Below the pieces are notes generated by a model. The model was not told the origin of the DNA. It did no database searches and saw nothing but the letters and a program-made list of their open reading frames with translations. Source: JBBQWS01 sp038210415 (GTDB taxonomy: Bacteria; Actinomycetota; Actinomycetes; Prado026). From it: a DNA stretch of 36,826 nt. A program made the position numbers and the translations under genes. Numbering within the stretch: position 1 is the first letter of the stretch; each line of letters begins with the position of its first letter. Shown piece after piece: positions 1-6,853 of this stretch. The stretch is from positions 1 to 36,826 of the forward strand of contig JBBQWS010000034.1 in NCBI GenBank assembly GCA_038210415.1, in the 5' to 3' direction.

Positions 1-2
1 CG

Positions 3-605
3 GCGTTCCTCGAGCAGGTCTCGCTGGTCGCCGACGCGGACCAGATCCCCGACCCGGACGGCGACGGCGGCGGGGTGGTCACCTTGATGACCCTGCACAC
101 GGCGAAGGGGCTGGAGTTCCCGGTCGTCTTCCTCACCGGCATGGAGGACGGTGTCTTCCCGCACCTGCGGTCGCTGGCCGACCCCAAGGAGCTGGAGGAG
201 GAGCGCCGGCTCGCCTACGTCGGGATCACGCGCGCCCGGCAGCGGCTCTACCTCTCGCGGGCCGTGGTGCGGTCGGCGTGGGGCGCCCCGTCGTACAACC
301 CGGCCTCCCGGTTCCTCGACGAGGTACCCGCGGAACTCGTGACGTGGGAGCGCGAAGCCACCGCCTACGTCTCGACAGCGCCCGCGGCCAGCTCGTACGT
401 CTCCGCCCGCCCGTCGTCGCGGACCCCGGGCAACCGCACGGTCGTCGCGCTGTCGCCCGGCGACCGGGTCTCGCACGACACGTTCGGCCTGGGCACCGTC
501 GTGACGACCGCGGGCGCCGCGGAGAAGGCCGAGGCGACCATCGACTTCGGCACGTCCGGCGTCAAACGGTTGTTGCTGCGTTACGCCCCGGTCGACAAGA
601 TCTGA
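3..605 (+). CDS. pcrA: ATP-dependent DNA helicase PcrA/UvrD, C-terminal part (5' end outside window)
   Basis: This is the last 200 residues of a superfamily 1A DNA helicase that unwinds DNA 3'->5' in repair and replication restart. The reading frame is open from nucleotide 3, so the true start lies upstream of the window. Visible motifs are motif V (TLMTLHTAKGLEFP, then TGMEDGVFPH) and motif VI (EEERRLAYVGITRARQRLYLS), which contact DNA and ATP. A variable linker follows, and the C-terminal tail holds GDRVSHDTFGLGTVV, which resembles the Tudor-like domain that binds RNA polymerase in PcrA proteins. pcrA close upstream of sucCD is a known arrangement in mycobacteria, which supports PcrA over other UvrD paralogues. 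It ends convergently with the hydrolase gene, 116 bases away. Confidence 0.93.
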   Translation, partial: AFLEQVSLVADADQIPDPDGDGGGVVTLMTLHTAKGLEFPVVFLTGMEDGVFPHLRSLADPKELEEERRLAYVGITRARQRLYLSRAVVRSAWGAPSYNPASRFLDEVPAELVTWEREATAYVSTAPAASSYVSARPSSRTPGNRTVVALSPGDRVSHDTFGLGTVVTTAGAAEKAEATIDFGTSGVKRLLLRYAPVDKI

Positions 606-635
606 GCCGCGAGCCGCTGGTAGCCGCGGCAGAGG

Positions 636-653
636 TTGCGTTTGGTCACGCAA
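636..653. terminator. Small hairpin between convergent pcrA and hydrolase genes
   Basis: TTGCGT and ACGCAA form a perfect 6-bp stem around a 6-base loop, 30 bases past the pcrA stop. There is no U-tract. It could act as a weak bidirectional terminator. The same gap also holds a 14-base direct repeat, CGCCGGGGTTCGAC, at 655-668 and 689-702. Confidence 0.3.
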
Positions 654-721
654 TCGCCGGGGTTCGACTAGCGCTGAGGTTCGGCTGGCGCCGGGGTTCG
701 ACGAACATTGACGGCCGGCGG

Positions 722-1618
722 CTAGGAACCGCTGGCCCGCAGCGGGCTGATCCCGGACATCAGGGTCGTTCCGTCGTGGTCGAGATGGGCCAGGGTGACG
801 CCGATCTCGCGCACCACGCGCCCGTCGATCGGCAGGGACAGGTGCCCCACGCCGCGGATGAACACGTTGCGGGCCAACAGGTCCGGGTGGTGCAGCTGGG
901 CCGACACCTTCGGGATCATCAGCTGGTCGAGGTCGGACCAGAACGCGAGGAAGCGGGTCCGGCAGCCGGGCGACGGGGCGGCCAGGTCGGTCAGCAGCTC
1001 GCTGCCGGGCCGCAGCTGCCGGGCAACCGGGTGCGGCACCAGCCGGGCCGGGTAGGTCCCCGAGTGCGGCGTACCGAGCGTCACGCAGGTGTGGACCCGG
1101 GCATCGCCGCCCATCCGCTGGACGTAGTACCGGGCGATCAGGCCGCCCATCGAGTGTCCGATCAGGTGGATCCGCTCGTAGCCGGTGTCGGCGCAGATCG
1201 CCTCGACGGTCTCGGCGAGCCGCCCCGCGACGTCGCGGACGTCGTCGGTGAGCGGGCTGTAGTTCACGGTGTAGATCCGCCCGAAGCCGCGCCGGCGCAG
1301 GCCGCGCCGCATCACGGTGAAGATCGAGCGGTTGTCCACGACACCGTGGATCAGCAGGATCGGGGTGCCGGCGGCCTCGACGTCACCGACCATCAGGCCC
1401 CGGTGTGCGGGCGGGAGGTCCTCGATGGAGTAGCGGTCGGCCTCCTCGCGGGCCTTCTCCTCGAGCAGCCCGATCGGGTACATCGCGACGTGGGCACTGA
1501 TCCAGACCAGCTCGACGGCGGCAGCGCGAAGCGTGCCGGGGGACATCGCAGCGCGAAGCGTGCCAGAGCGGGAGGCGGCGGCGGCCCGCGCGTCCCCGAT
1601 CCGCCTCCTGGCGCCCAT
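722..1618 (-). CDS. Alpha/beta hydrolase, lipase/esterase-like
   Basis: A 298-residue alpha/beta hydrolase of the triacylglycerol lipase/esterase type. The oxyanion-hole stretch ILLIHG is at about residues 87-92 and the nucleophile elbow GHSMGG at 154-159 (Ser156). LGTPHSG follows, as in many lipases, and the likely catalytic His lies in GVGHLSLP near the C terminus. The N terminus is Ala/Arg-rich with a short hydrophobic stretch (AAAVELVWISAHVAMYPIGLL) but no clear signal peptide. I chose the ATG at 1618 because AGGAGG lies 5 bases upstream; the GTG at 1624 overlaps that ribosome binding site. The gene is divergent from the B12-binding gene across 110 bases. Substrate unknown. Confidence 0.85.
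   Translation of the reverse strand: MGARRRIGDARAAAASRSGTLRAAMSPGTLRAAAVELVWISAHVAMYPIGLLEEKAREEADRYSIEDLPPAHRGLMVGDVEAAGTPILLIHGVVDNRSIFTVMRRGLRRRGFGRIYTVNYSPLTDDVRDVAGRLAETVEAICADTGYERIHLIGHSMGGLIARYYVQRMGGDARVHTCVTLGTPHSGTYPARLVPHPVARQLRPGSELLTDLAAPSPGCRTRFLAFWSDLDQLMIPKVSAQLHHPDLLARNVFIRGVGHLSLPIDGRVVREIGVTLAHLDHDGTTLMSGISPLRASGS
1521..1564. repeat. 17-bp direct repeat inside the hydrolase 5' coding region
   Basis: GCAGCGCGAAGCGTGCC occurs at 1521-1537 and again at 1548-1564, exactly 27 bases (9 codons) apart. It encodes GTLRAA twice near the N terminus. It looks like a recent in-frame local duplication. Confidence 0.8.
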
Positions 1619-1667
1619 GCCCACCTCCTGGTCAGTCCTTCTTCTCCACGGTAGCCCCGGCTCCCGT

Positions 1668-1673
1668 TACGCT
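1668..1673 (+). promoter_or_regulatory. Possible -10 element (TACGCT) for the B12-binding subunit gene
   Basis: TACGCT fits the actinobacterial -10 pattern TAnnnT and would give a leader of about 50 bases before the ATG at 1729. The same GTTACGCT string recurs before sucC (TACGCT at 2178-2183). No strong -35 is visible at either site. Confidence 0.3.
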
Positions 1674-1728
1674 CAGGGGGCACCCGGGGTTCGATGCTGA
1701 CACAACCCCACGTCCGAGAGGCGCAGCG

Positions 1729-2142
1729 ATGACCGAGTCCGCCCCTATCCGTGTCGTCGTCGCCAAACCCGGGCTTGATGGTCACGACCGCGGCGCGAAG
1801 GTTGTCGCCCGCGCTCTGCGTGACGCCGGCGTCGAGGTCGTCTACACGGGGCTGCACCAGACCCCCGAGCAGATCGTCGAGACGGCGATCCAGGAGGACG
1901 CCGACGCCGTGGGGCTCTCGGTGCTTTCCGGTGCCCACATGACCCTGTTCGCCCGGGTCCTCGAGCTGCTCGCCGAGCGCCACGCCACCGACATCGTCGT
2001 GTTCGGCGGCGGCATCATCCCCGCCGCGGACATCCCTGAGCTCGAGGCGCTCGGCGTCGCCACGGTGTTCACCCCCGGGGCGACGACCCAGGACATCGTC
2101 GAGTGGGTGCGCAAGCACGTGGGTCACCCGCAACCCGCCTGA
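1729..2142 (+). CDS. Cobalamin-binding small subunit of a split acyl-CoA (methylmalonyl-CoA) mutase
   Basis: A 137-residue stand-alone B12-binding domain that would carry adenosylcobalamin for a separate catalytic subunit. The DxHxxG signature is in AKPGLDGHDRG: Lys13, Asp17 and His19 align at a constant offset of 591 with Lys604, Asp608 and the axial ligand His610 of Propionibacterium methylmalonyl-CoA mutase, as I recall that sequence. The SVLSGAH and FGGGIIP loops that cradle the nucleotide tail are present. A GAGAGG lies 8 bases before the ATG. The gene is 86 bases upstream of sucC. Small mutase subunits of this type (IcmB) are also found near sucCD in Streptomyces. The likely partner is the catalytic subunit at the far end of the window. 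Confidence 0.9.
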   Translation: MTESAPIRVVVAKPGLDGHDRGAKVVARALRDAGVEVVYTGLHQTPEQIVETAIQEDADAVGLSVLSGAHMTLFARVLELLAERHATDIVVFGGGIIPAADIPELEALGVATVFTPGATTQDIVEWVRKHVGHPQPA

Positions 2143-2177
2143 CCCGACCCGCTTGGGGACCTGGTGCGACGCGGCGT

Positions 2178-2183
2178 TACGCT
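2178..2183 (+). promoter_or_regulatory. Possible -10 element for sucC
   Basis: TACGCT lies 45 bases before the sucC GTG, with a loose TTGGGG at 2153-2158 upstream (19-base spacer). It would allow sucCD to be transcribed apart from the B12-subunit gene. Pattern match only. Confidence 0.3.
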
Positions 2184-2228
2184 GCGAAGCGCACCGACCC
2201 GCCCCGTGGCCGACAAACTGGAGTGCCC

Positions 2229-3401
2229 GTGGACCTGTTCGAGTACCAGGCCAAGGATCTGTTCGCCAAGCATGGCGTCCCCACGCTGCCGGGCGGCGTC
2301 GCCGCCACCCCCGAGGCGGCGCGGCACGTCGCGCGGACCCTCGGCGGGACTGTGGTGGTCAAGGCTCAGGTCAAGACGGGCGGTCGTGGCAAGGCGGGCG
2401 GCGTCAAGCTCGCGCACGGCCAGGACGAGGCGTTCGAGGCGGCCTCGACCATCCTCGGCATGGACATCAAGGGGCACACCGTCCACCGGGTGCTGGTGGC
2501 CGCAGCGTCCGAGATCGAGACCGAGTACTACGTGTCGTTCCTGCTCGACCGGTCCAACCGCACCTACCTCGCGATGGCGTCGGTCGAGGGCGGCGTGGAG
2601 ATCGAGCAGCTCGCGGTCGAGCGGCCGGAGGCGCTGGCCCGGATCCCCGTCGACGCGCTGGTCGGCTGCGACGCGGCTAAGGCCGCCGAGATCGCAGACG
2701 CGGCGGGCTTCCCGGCGGACGTCCGTGACCAGGTGATCGCGGTGCTGCAGCAGCTGTGGGTCGTCTTCACCCAGGAGGACGCGACGCTCGTCGAGGTCAA
2801 CCCGCTGGTCAAGACGCCGGACGGCAAGATCGTCGCCCTCGACGGCAAGGTCTCGATCGACGAGAACGCCGGCTTCCGGCACCCCGCCCACACCGACCTG
2901 ATCGACCGCGACGCCGCCGACCCGCTCGAGCAGCGTGCCAAAGCGAAGGACCTCAACTACGTCAAGCTGCACGGTGCCGTCGGCATCATCGGCAACGGCG
3001 CTGGTCTGGTCATGAGCACCCTCGACGTGGTGGCGTACGCCGGGGAGGAGTTCGGCGGCGTCAAGCCGGCCAACTTCCTCGACATCGGCGGCGGTGCCTC
3101 GGCCCAGGTGATGGCCGACGGCCTCGAGATCATCTTGTCCGACCCCGAGGTGCGGGCCGTGTTCGTCAACGTCTTCGGTGGCATCACCTCCTGCGACGCG
3201 GTGGCCGACGGGATCGTGCAGGCGCTCGCCCTGCTCGCCGAGCACGGACCGGTCACCAAGCCGTTGGTGGTGCGGCTGGACGGCAACAACGCAGCCGAGG
3301 GCCGGCGGATCCTGGCCGAGGCCGGGCACGAGCTGGTCGAGCTCGTCGACACGATGGACGGAGCCGCCCGCCGGGTGGCTGAGCTCGCAGCGGCGAAGTA
3401 A
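2229..3401 (+). CDS. sucC: Succinyl-CoA ligase (ADP-forming), beta subunit
   Basis: A 390-residue ATP-grasp subunit that, with SucD, interconverts succinyl-CoA and succinate while making ATP or GTP (TCA cycle). The N terminus MDLFEYQAKDLFAKHGVPTL is typical of SucC. The nucleotide-binding loop TGGRGKAGGVKLA, the metal-binding EVNPLVKTPDG, FLDIGGGA and VNVFGGITSCD are all present, and length is normal. I chose the GTG at 2229 because the family N terminus begins there and GGAG lies 5 bases upstream; the frame is open further upstream, but that extension has no family match. It is followed by sucD after 14 bases, so the two form an operon. Succinyl-CoA from the mutase encoded in this window is a likely substrate. 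Confidence 0.97.
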   Translation: MDLFEYQAKDLFAKHGVPTLPGGVAATPEAARHVARTLGGTVVVKAQVKTGGRGKAGGVKLAHGQDEAFEAASTILGMDIKGHTVHRVLVAAASEIETEYYVSFLLDRSNRTYLAMASVEGGVEIEQLAVERPEALARIPVDALVGCDAAKAAEIADAAGFPADVRDQVIAVLQQLWVVFTQEDATLVEVNPLVKTPDGKIVALDGKVSIDENAGFRHPAHTDLIDRDAADPLEQRAKAKDLNYVKLHGAVGIIGNGAGLVMSTLDVVAYAGEEFGGVKPANFLDIGGGASAQVMADGLEIILSDPEVRAVFVNVFGGITSCDAVADGIVQALALLAEHGPVTKPLVVRLDGNNAAEGRRILAEAGHELVELVDTMDGAARRVAELAAAK

Positions 3402-3415
3402 GGACCTGACCTCAG

Positions 3416-4306
3416 ATGGCCATCTTTCTCACCGCAGGCTCCAAGGTGCTCGTGCAGGGCATCACCGGCTCCGAGGGCACCAAGCACACGCGGCGAATGA
3501 TCGCGTCAGGCACGAACATCGTCGCGGGGGTGACGCCGGGCAAGGGCGGCGCCGCCGTCGAGGTCGGCGAGGGCCACGCCCCGATCCCGGTGTTCAACTC
3601 CGTGGGCGAGGCGGTCGCGGCGACCGGTGCCGACGTCTCGGTGGTGTTCGTCCCGCCCCGCTTCGCCAAGGCTGCGGTCATCGAGACCATCGATGCGGGC
3701 GTACCCCTCTGCGTCGTCATCACCGAGGGCATCCCGGTGCGTGACACGGCCGAGTTCTTCCAGTACGCCGAGAACGCCGGGACCACGCGCCTGGTCGGGC
3801 CGAACTGCCCCGGCCTGATCAGCCCCGGCGCGTCCAACGCCGGCATCATCCCGGGCACCATCGCCGGCCCCGGCCGGATCGGGCTGGTCTCCAAGTCCGG
3901 CACCCTGACGTACCAGATGATGTATGAGCTGCGCGACCTCGGCTTCTCCACGGCCGTCGGCATCGGGGGTGACCCGATCATCGGCACCACCCACATCGAC
4001 TGCCTGCGTGCGTTCCAGGACGACCCGGACACCGACGTGATCGTGATGATCGGCGAGATCGGCGGCGACGCGGAGGAGCGGGCCGCTGCGTTCATCGGCG
4101 AGCACGTGACCAAGCCGGTCGTTGGGTACGTCGCCGGGTTCACCGCTCCCGAGGGCAAGACGATGGGACACGCCGGCGCGATCGTCTCCGGCTCGTCCGG
4201 CACCGCCCAGGCCAAGAAGGAGGCGCTGGAGGCCGTCGGCGTCCAGGTCGGCAAGACGCCGTCCGAGACCGCCCGGTTGCTGCGCGAGATCGTGGCTGCG
4301 CTCTAG
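3416..4306 (+). CDS. sucD: Succinyl-CoA ligase, alpha subunit
   Basis: A 296-residue CoA-binding and phospho-histidine subunit of succinyl-CoA synthetase. The N-terminal Rossmann CoA-binding domain shows VQGITGSEG and GVTPGKGG. The active-site loop KTMGHAGAIVSG places the phosphorylated histidine at residue 252, comparable to His246 of the E. coli enzyme. VGPNCPGLISPG is also typical. An AAGGA overlaps the sucC stop and serves as ribosome binding site. Length is normal and the protein looks intact. A 6-bp inverted repeat (GGCACC 4322-4327, GGTGCC 4337-4342) just after the stop could be a weak terminator. Confidence 0.97.
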   Translation: MAIFLTAGSKVLVQGITGSEGTKHTRRMIASGTNIVAGVTPGKGGAAVEVGEGHAPIPVFNSVGEAVAATGADVSVVFVPPRFAKAAVIETIDAGVPLCVVITEGIPVRDTAEFFQYAENAGTTRLVGPNCPGLISPGASNAGIIPGTIAGPGRIGLVSKSGTLTYQMMYELRDLGFSTAVGIGGDPIIGTTHIDCLRAFQDDPDTDVIVMIGEIGGDAEERAAAFIGEHVTKPVVGYVAGFTAPEGKTMGHAGAIVSGSSGTAQAKKEALEAVGVQVGKTPSETARLLREIVAAL

Positions 4307-4362
4307 CGGTCGGCCCGGCGCGGCACCGCCGTGGTGGGTGCCCGGTTTGCGACGATGCGTAC

Positions 4363-5613
4363 GTGACCGTCCAGCTCGAACGTCCCAACAGTCCTGCGCC
4401 AGTGCCGGACGACGACCTGCGCTCCCCGTTGGCTTCCGGCGGGGCCGCCGGGCTCTGGGCTGCCGCCGTCGGGCTGGCCGTCGTGGCCGTACCCGTGATC
4501 CTGGCGTGGGTCTTCGCCCCGCACGGTGCGACGGCGCCCGGCGACGCGATGCGAGCGGGGGCGCTGGCCTGGCTGGCCGCGCATCGGGCCTCCGTCGAGG
4601 TCGGCGGAGTGGTGCTGAGCCTCGTACCGCTGGGGCTTCTCGTCGTGCCTGCTGTGCTGCTGTACCGCTCGGGTCGTTGGGCGGGTCGGGTGGCGGTCGA
4701 CGCGTTGCCCGCTGCGCTGGCCACCGTGGCGGCGCTGGTCGCCACGTACGCGACCGTGGCCGCCGTGCTCTCGTCGATGGTCGAGAGCCGGGGCGCGACC
4801 ATCGACCCGACCTCGGCGCTGCTGGGCGCAGGAGGTCTCGCGCTGTTGGCCGGCGGACCCGGCGTGGTGGCCGGGGCAGGCCTGCGCGAGGAGCTGCTGG
4901 GCCGGCTGCCCGAGTCGGTCCGGGAGGTGCTGCGCGGCGCCCTGACCGGATTGGTGGTTCTCCTCGGCGGCGGCGGGCTCCTGCTCGCGGTGTCGATGGT
5001 GTGGCACGCGGGTCGGATCGCCGGGGTGTACGGCTCGCTGCACCCGGGCGCGTTCGGTGGGTTCGTGCTGCTCGTGCTCAGCCTGCTCTATCTGCCGACG
5101 GCGGTGATCTGGGCGTCGTCGTACGCGGTCGGCCCGGGGTTCGCGGTCGGCATCGGCACGACGGTCGCGCCTGCCGGGGTGGCCCTCGGTCCGGTGCCGG
5201 CGTTCCCGCTGCTCGGAGCGCTGCCGGGCAGCGGGCCCGGCCCGGCCGCGTCGTTGCTCTCGCTGCTGACCCCCGTGGTCGCCGGGGTGCTGGTCGGGGT
5301 GCTGACCGTCCGTCGCACCGACGGGTCGCCGGGTCAGCTGGCCGGTCGGGCCGCCGCGGCCGGTGGCCTGGCGGGGGCGCTGCTGGGCGTGGCCGCAGTG
5401 CTGGCCGTGGGGTCGGTGGGCGCCGTACGCATGTCCGAGCTCGGCCCGGCCCCGTTGCAGGTGGGTGCGATCGCCGCCCTCGAGCTCGCCACCGTGGCGG
5501 CCGCGGTCGCGTGGGAGGGCAGCCGGCACCGGGCCCGGCTCGCTGCTGCGGCGCGCTGGCTCCGCCCGCACCGACCCCCCCGTTCCGCCACCAGGGTCCC
5601 TTCAAGCCAATAG
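4363..5613 (+). CDS. DUF6350/PerM-like polytopic membrane protein
   Basis: A 416-residue, strongly hydrophobic protein with about nine or ten predicted membrane segments and a short proline-rich cytoplasmic N terminus. It matches the DUF6350 family, whose mycobacterial member PerM (Rv0955) has been linked to cell division and persistence. The position between sucD and purN is the same as in mycobacteria, the strongest evidence for orthology. The start is the GTG at 4363, with no good ribosome binding site. The last ten or so codons lie inside copy A of a dispersed repeat, so the C-terminal RSATRVPSSQ and the TAG stop are supplied by repeat sequence and are probably not conserved protein. Confidence 0.8.
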   Translation: MTVQLERPNSPAPVPDDDLRSPLASGGAAGLWAAAVGLAVVAVPVILAWVFAPHGATAPGDAMRAGALAWLAAHRASVEVGGVVLSLVPLGLLVVPAVLLYRSGRWAGRVAVDALPAALATVAALVATYATVAAVLSSMVESRGATIDPTSALLGAGGLALLAGGPGVVAGAGLREELLGRLPESVREVLRGALTGLVVLLGGGGLLLAVSMVWHAGRIAGVYGSLHPGAFGGFVLLVLSLLYLPTAVIWASSYAVGPGFAVGIGTTVAPAGVALGPVPAFPLLGALPGSGPGPAASLLSLLTPVVAGVLVGVLTVRRTDGSPGQLAGRAAAAGGLAGALLGVAAVLAVGSVGAVRMSELGPAPLQVGAIAALELATVAAAVAWEGSRHRARLAAAARWLRPHRPPRSATRVPSSQ

Positions 5614-5724
5614 GTCGAGTTTTCGCGTATGTCACGGCGAACGGTCGCGTCGGCGAGCGCCCGCCACAGGGGAACCAGACCTCGAACTAGTGGCATGAAG
5701 GGACCCTGGTGGCCGAACGGGGGG
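5576..5724. repeat. 29-bp inverted repeat joining two convergent gene ends (repeat copies A and B)
   Basis: The left arm at 5576-5604 and right arm at 5696-5724 are complementary at 28 of 29 positions, with core AGGGTCCCTTCA. Weaker complementarity (GCCAATAGGTCGAG against GCCACTAGTTCGAG) extends each arm inward to about 45 bases. The arms sit at the 3' ends of the two convergent genes: A covers the last codons and stop of the PerM-like gene, and B abuts the stop of the minus-strand gene. A foldback of this size could act as a bidirectional terminator. A third copy lies at 29298-29340. Confidence 0.85.
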
Positions 5725-6147
5725 CTAGCGGCCGGTGCGGGTGGTCACGGCGTCGATGAAGGTGCGCTCGCACTCCTGCTGCGCGATCGAGGTGTTGGCG
5801 CCGGACAGGCACTCCCGCAGCGCGCTCAGCTCGGGCCAGAACACGACCAGCATCAGTGTCACGAGGCCGGCGAGCAGCAGGCTGAGCGCTCCGATGGTGA
5901 GGCCGACGACGGCCGTGGTGACGCCTGAGGTGCCGGCCCGCTGAGTGGCTCTGGAGGTACGGATCCCGAGCACGACGGCGGTGACGGCACAAGCGACCGA
6001 GCCGGCCAGCGCGAACGGGATCCCGATGGCGAGCAGGCTCATCGGCAGCGAGAGCAGCGCCAGGCTCAGCGACCGTCGACCGCGGCGGCGGAGCTCGACC
6101 GACGCGGGCGGAGGCGGCGGCTGGCTGTATACGGCTGGCTGGGTCAC
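5725..6147 (-). CDS. Small two-segment membrane protein, DUF4190-like
   Basis: A 140-residue protein with a proline-rich N terminus (QPPPPPASVE), an Arg-rich stretch, and hydrophobic regions at about residues 28-62 and 76-105. The C-terminal tail has two cysteines (in RECLS and QQECER) that could form a disulfide outside the membrane. This layout resembles DUF4190-type actinobacterial proteins of unknown function. I chose the GTG at 6147 because GGGGAG lies about 5 bases upstream; the open frame extends to 6468, but that part overlaps purN. It is divergent from purN and convergent with the PerM-like gene. No function assigned. Confidence 0.7.
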   Translation of the reverse strand: MTQPAVYSQPPPPPASVELRRRGRRSLSLALLSLPMSLLAIGIPFALAGSVACAVTAVVLGIRTSRATQRAGTSGVTTAVVGLTIGALSLLLAGLVTLMLVVFWPELSALRECLSGANTSIAQQECERTFIDAVTTRTGR

Positions 6148-6188
6148 TTCGCTCCCCGGCGGGTTCGGATCGGGACACCTGATGCCGC

Positions 6189-6194
6189 TATCGT
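6189..6194 (+). promoter_or_regulatory. Possible -10 of a leaderless purN promoter
   Basis: TATCGT ends 8 bases before the purN GTG at 6203, so the transcript would begin at or very near the start codon. No ribosome binding site precedes that GTG, which fits a leaderless mRNA. Confidence 0.4.
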
Positions 6195-6202
6195 GCCGGA
6201 CC

Positions 6203-6853
6203 GTGGTCCTTTCCTCGCAGTCGAGCCTGCAGTCGAGCCCGCAGCCGGGCCGCAAGCGGCTCGTGGTCCTGGTGTCGGGCGAGGGCACCAACCTGCAGGC
6301 CCTGATCGACGCGACGGCCGAGCTCGCGTACGGAGCCGAGGTGGTAGCGGTCGGTGCCGACCGGCCCGCCATCCGCGGCCTGGACCGTGCTGCCGGCGCC
6401 GGCGTGCCCACGTTCTGCCTCTCCGTGGCCGACTTCGCCGACCGCGCCGCCTGGGACGAGGCGCTCACCGACGCCGTTGCGGCTTACGCCCCCGACCTCG
6501 TCGTGCTGGCCGGGTTCATGAAGCTCACCGGGGCGGCGTTTCTCGCCTCGTTCGGAGGCCGATGCATCAACACGCACCCGGCCCTGTCGCCGTCGTTCCC
6601 TGGCATGCACGGCCCTCGCGACGCCCTCGCGCACGGCGTGAAGGTCAGCGGCTGCACGGTGTTCATCGTCGACGAGGGCGTCGACACTGGTCCGATCGTC
6701 GCGCAGGCGGCGGTCCAGGTGCTCGACACCGACGACGAGTACGCGCTGCACGAGCGCATCAAGCAGGTCGAGCGGGCACTGCTCGTCGACACGGTGGGCC
6801 GGATGGCCCGGCAGGGCTGGTCCGTCAACGACAGGAAGGTCACGATCCCATGA
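6203..6853 (+). CDS. purN: Phosphoribosylglycinamide formyltransferase
   Basis: A 216-residue enzyme that formylates GAR with 10-formyl-THF, the third step of purine synthesis. It shows the phosphate-binding loop SGEGTNLQ (residues 25-32), the catalytic Asn123 and His125 in INTHPALSPSFPG, and Asp161 in GVDTGPIV. The start is uncertain: the GTG at 6203 has a -10-like TATCGT 8 bases upstream (leaderless), while an in-frame ATG at 6182 would add seven residues (MPLSCRT). I prefer 6203. The stop overlaps the purH start by four bases (ATGA), so the two are translationally coupled. The N terminus is about 15 residues longer than in many PurN proteins and Ser/Gln-rich. Confidence 0.95.
   Translation: MVLSSQSSLQSSPQPGRKRLVVLVSGEGTNLQALIDATAELAYGAEVVAVGADRPAIRGLDRAAGAGVPTFCLSVADFADRAAWDEALTDAVAAYAPDLVVLAGFMKLTGAAFLASFGGRCINTHPALSPSFPGMHGPRDALAHGVKVSGCTVFIVDEGVDTGPIVAQAAVQVLDTDDEYALHERIKQVERALLVDTVGRMARQGWSVNDRKVTIP

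Noticed and set aside
278..1654. Long plus-strand open frame opposite the hydrolase gene
   Set aside because: Its protein is Arg/Gly/Pro-rich shadow sequence with no family pattern. The minus strand encodes a hydrolase with a clear GHSMGG motif and ribosome binding site.
1619..1728. Cobalamin riboswitch upstream of the B12-subunit gene
   Set aside because: The 110-base gap is too short for the full aptamer and I saw no B12-box-like conserved segment. The mutase gene has only 16 bases upstream.
4122..5690. 522-codon plus-strand frame over sucD and the PerM-like gene
   Set aside because: Composition is that of an out-of-frame high-GC shadow (Arg/Ala/Gly runs). The other frame gives a coherent membrane protein in a conserved position.
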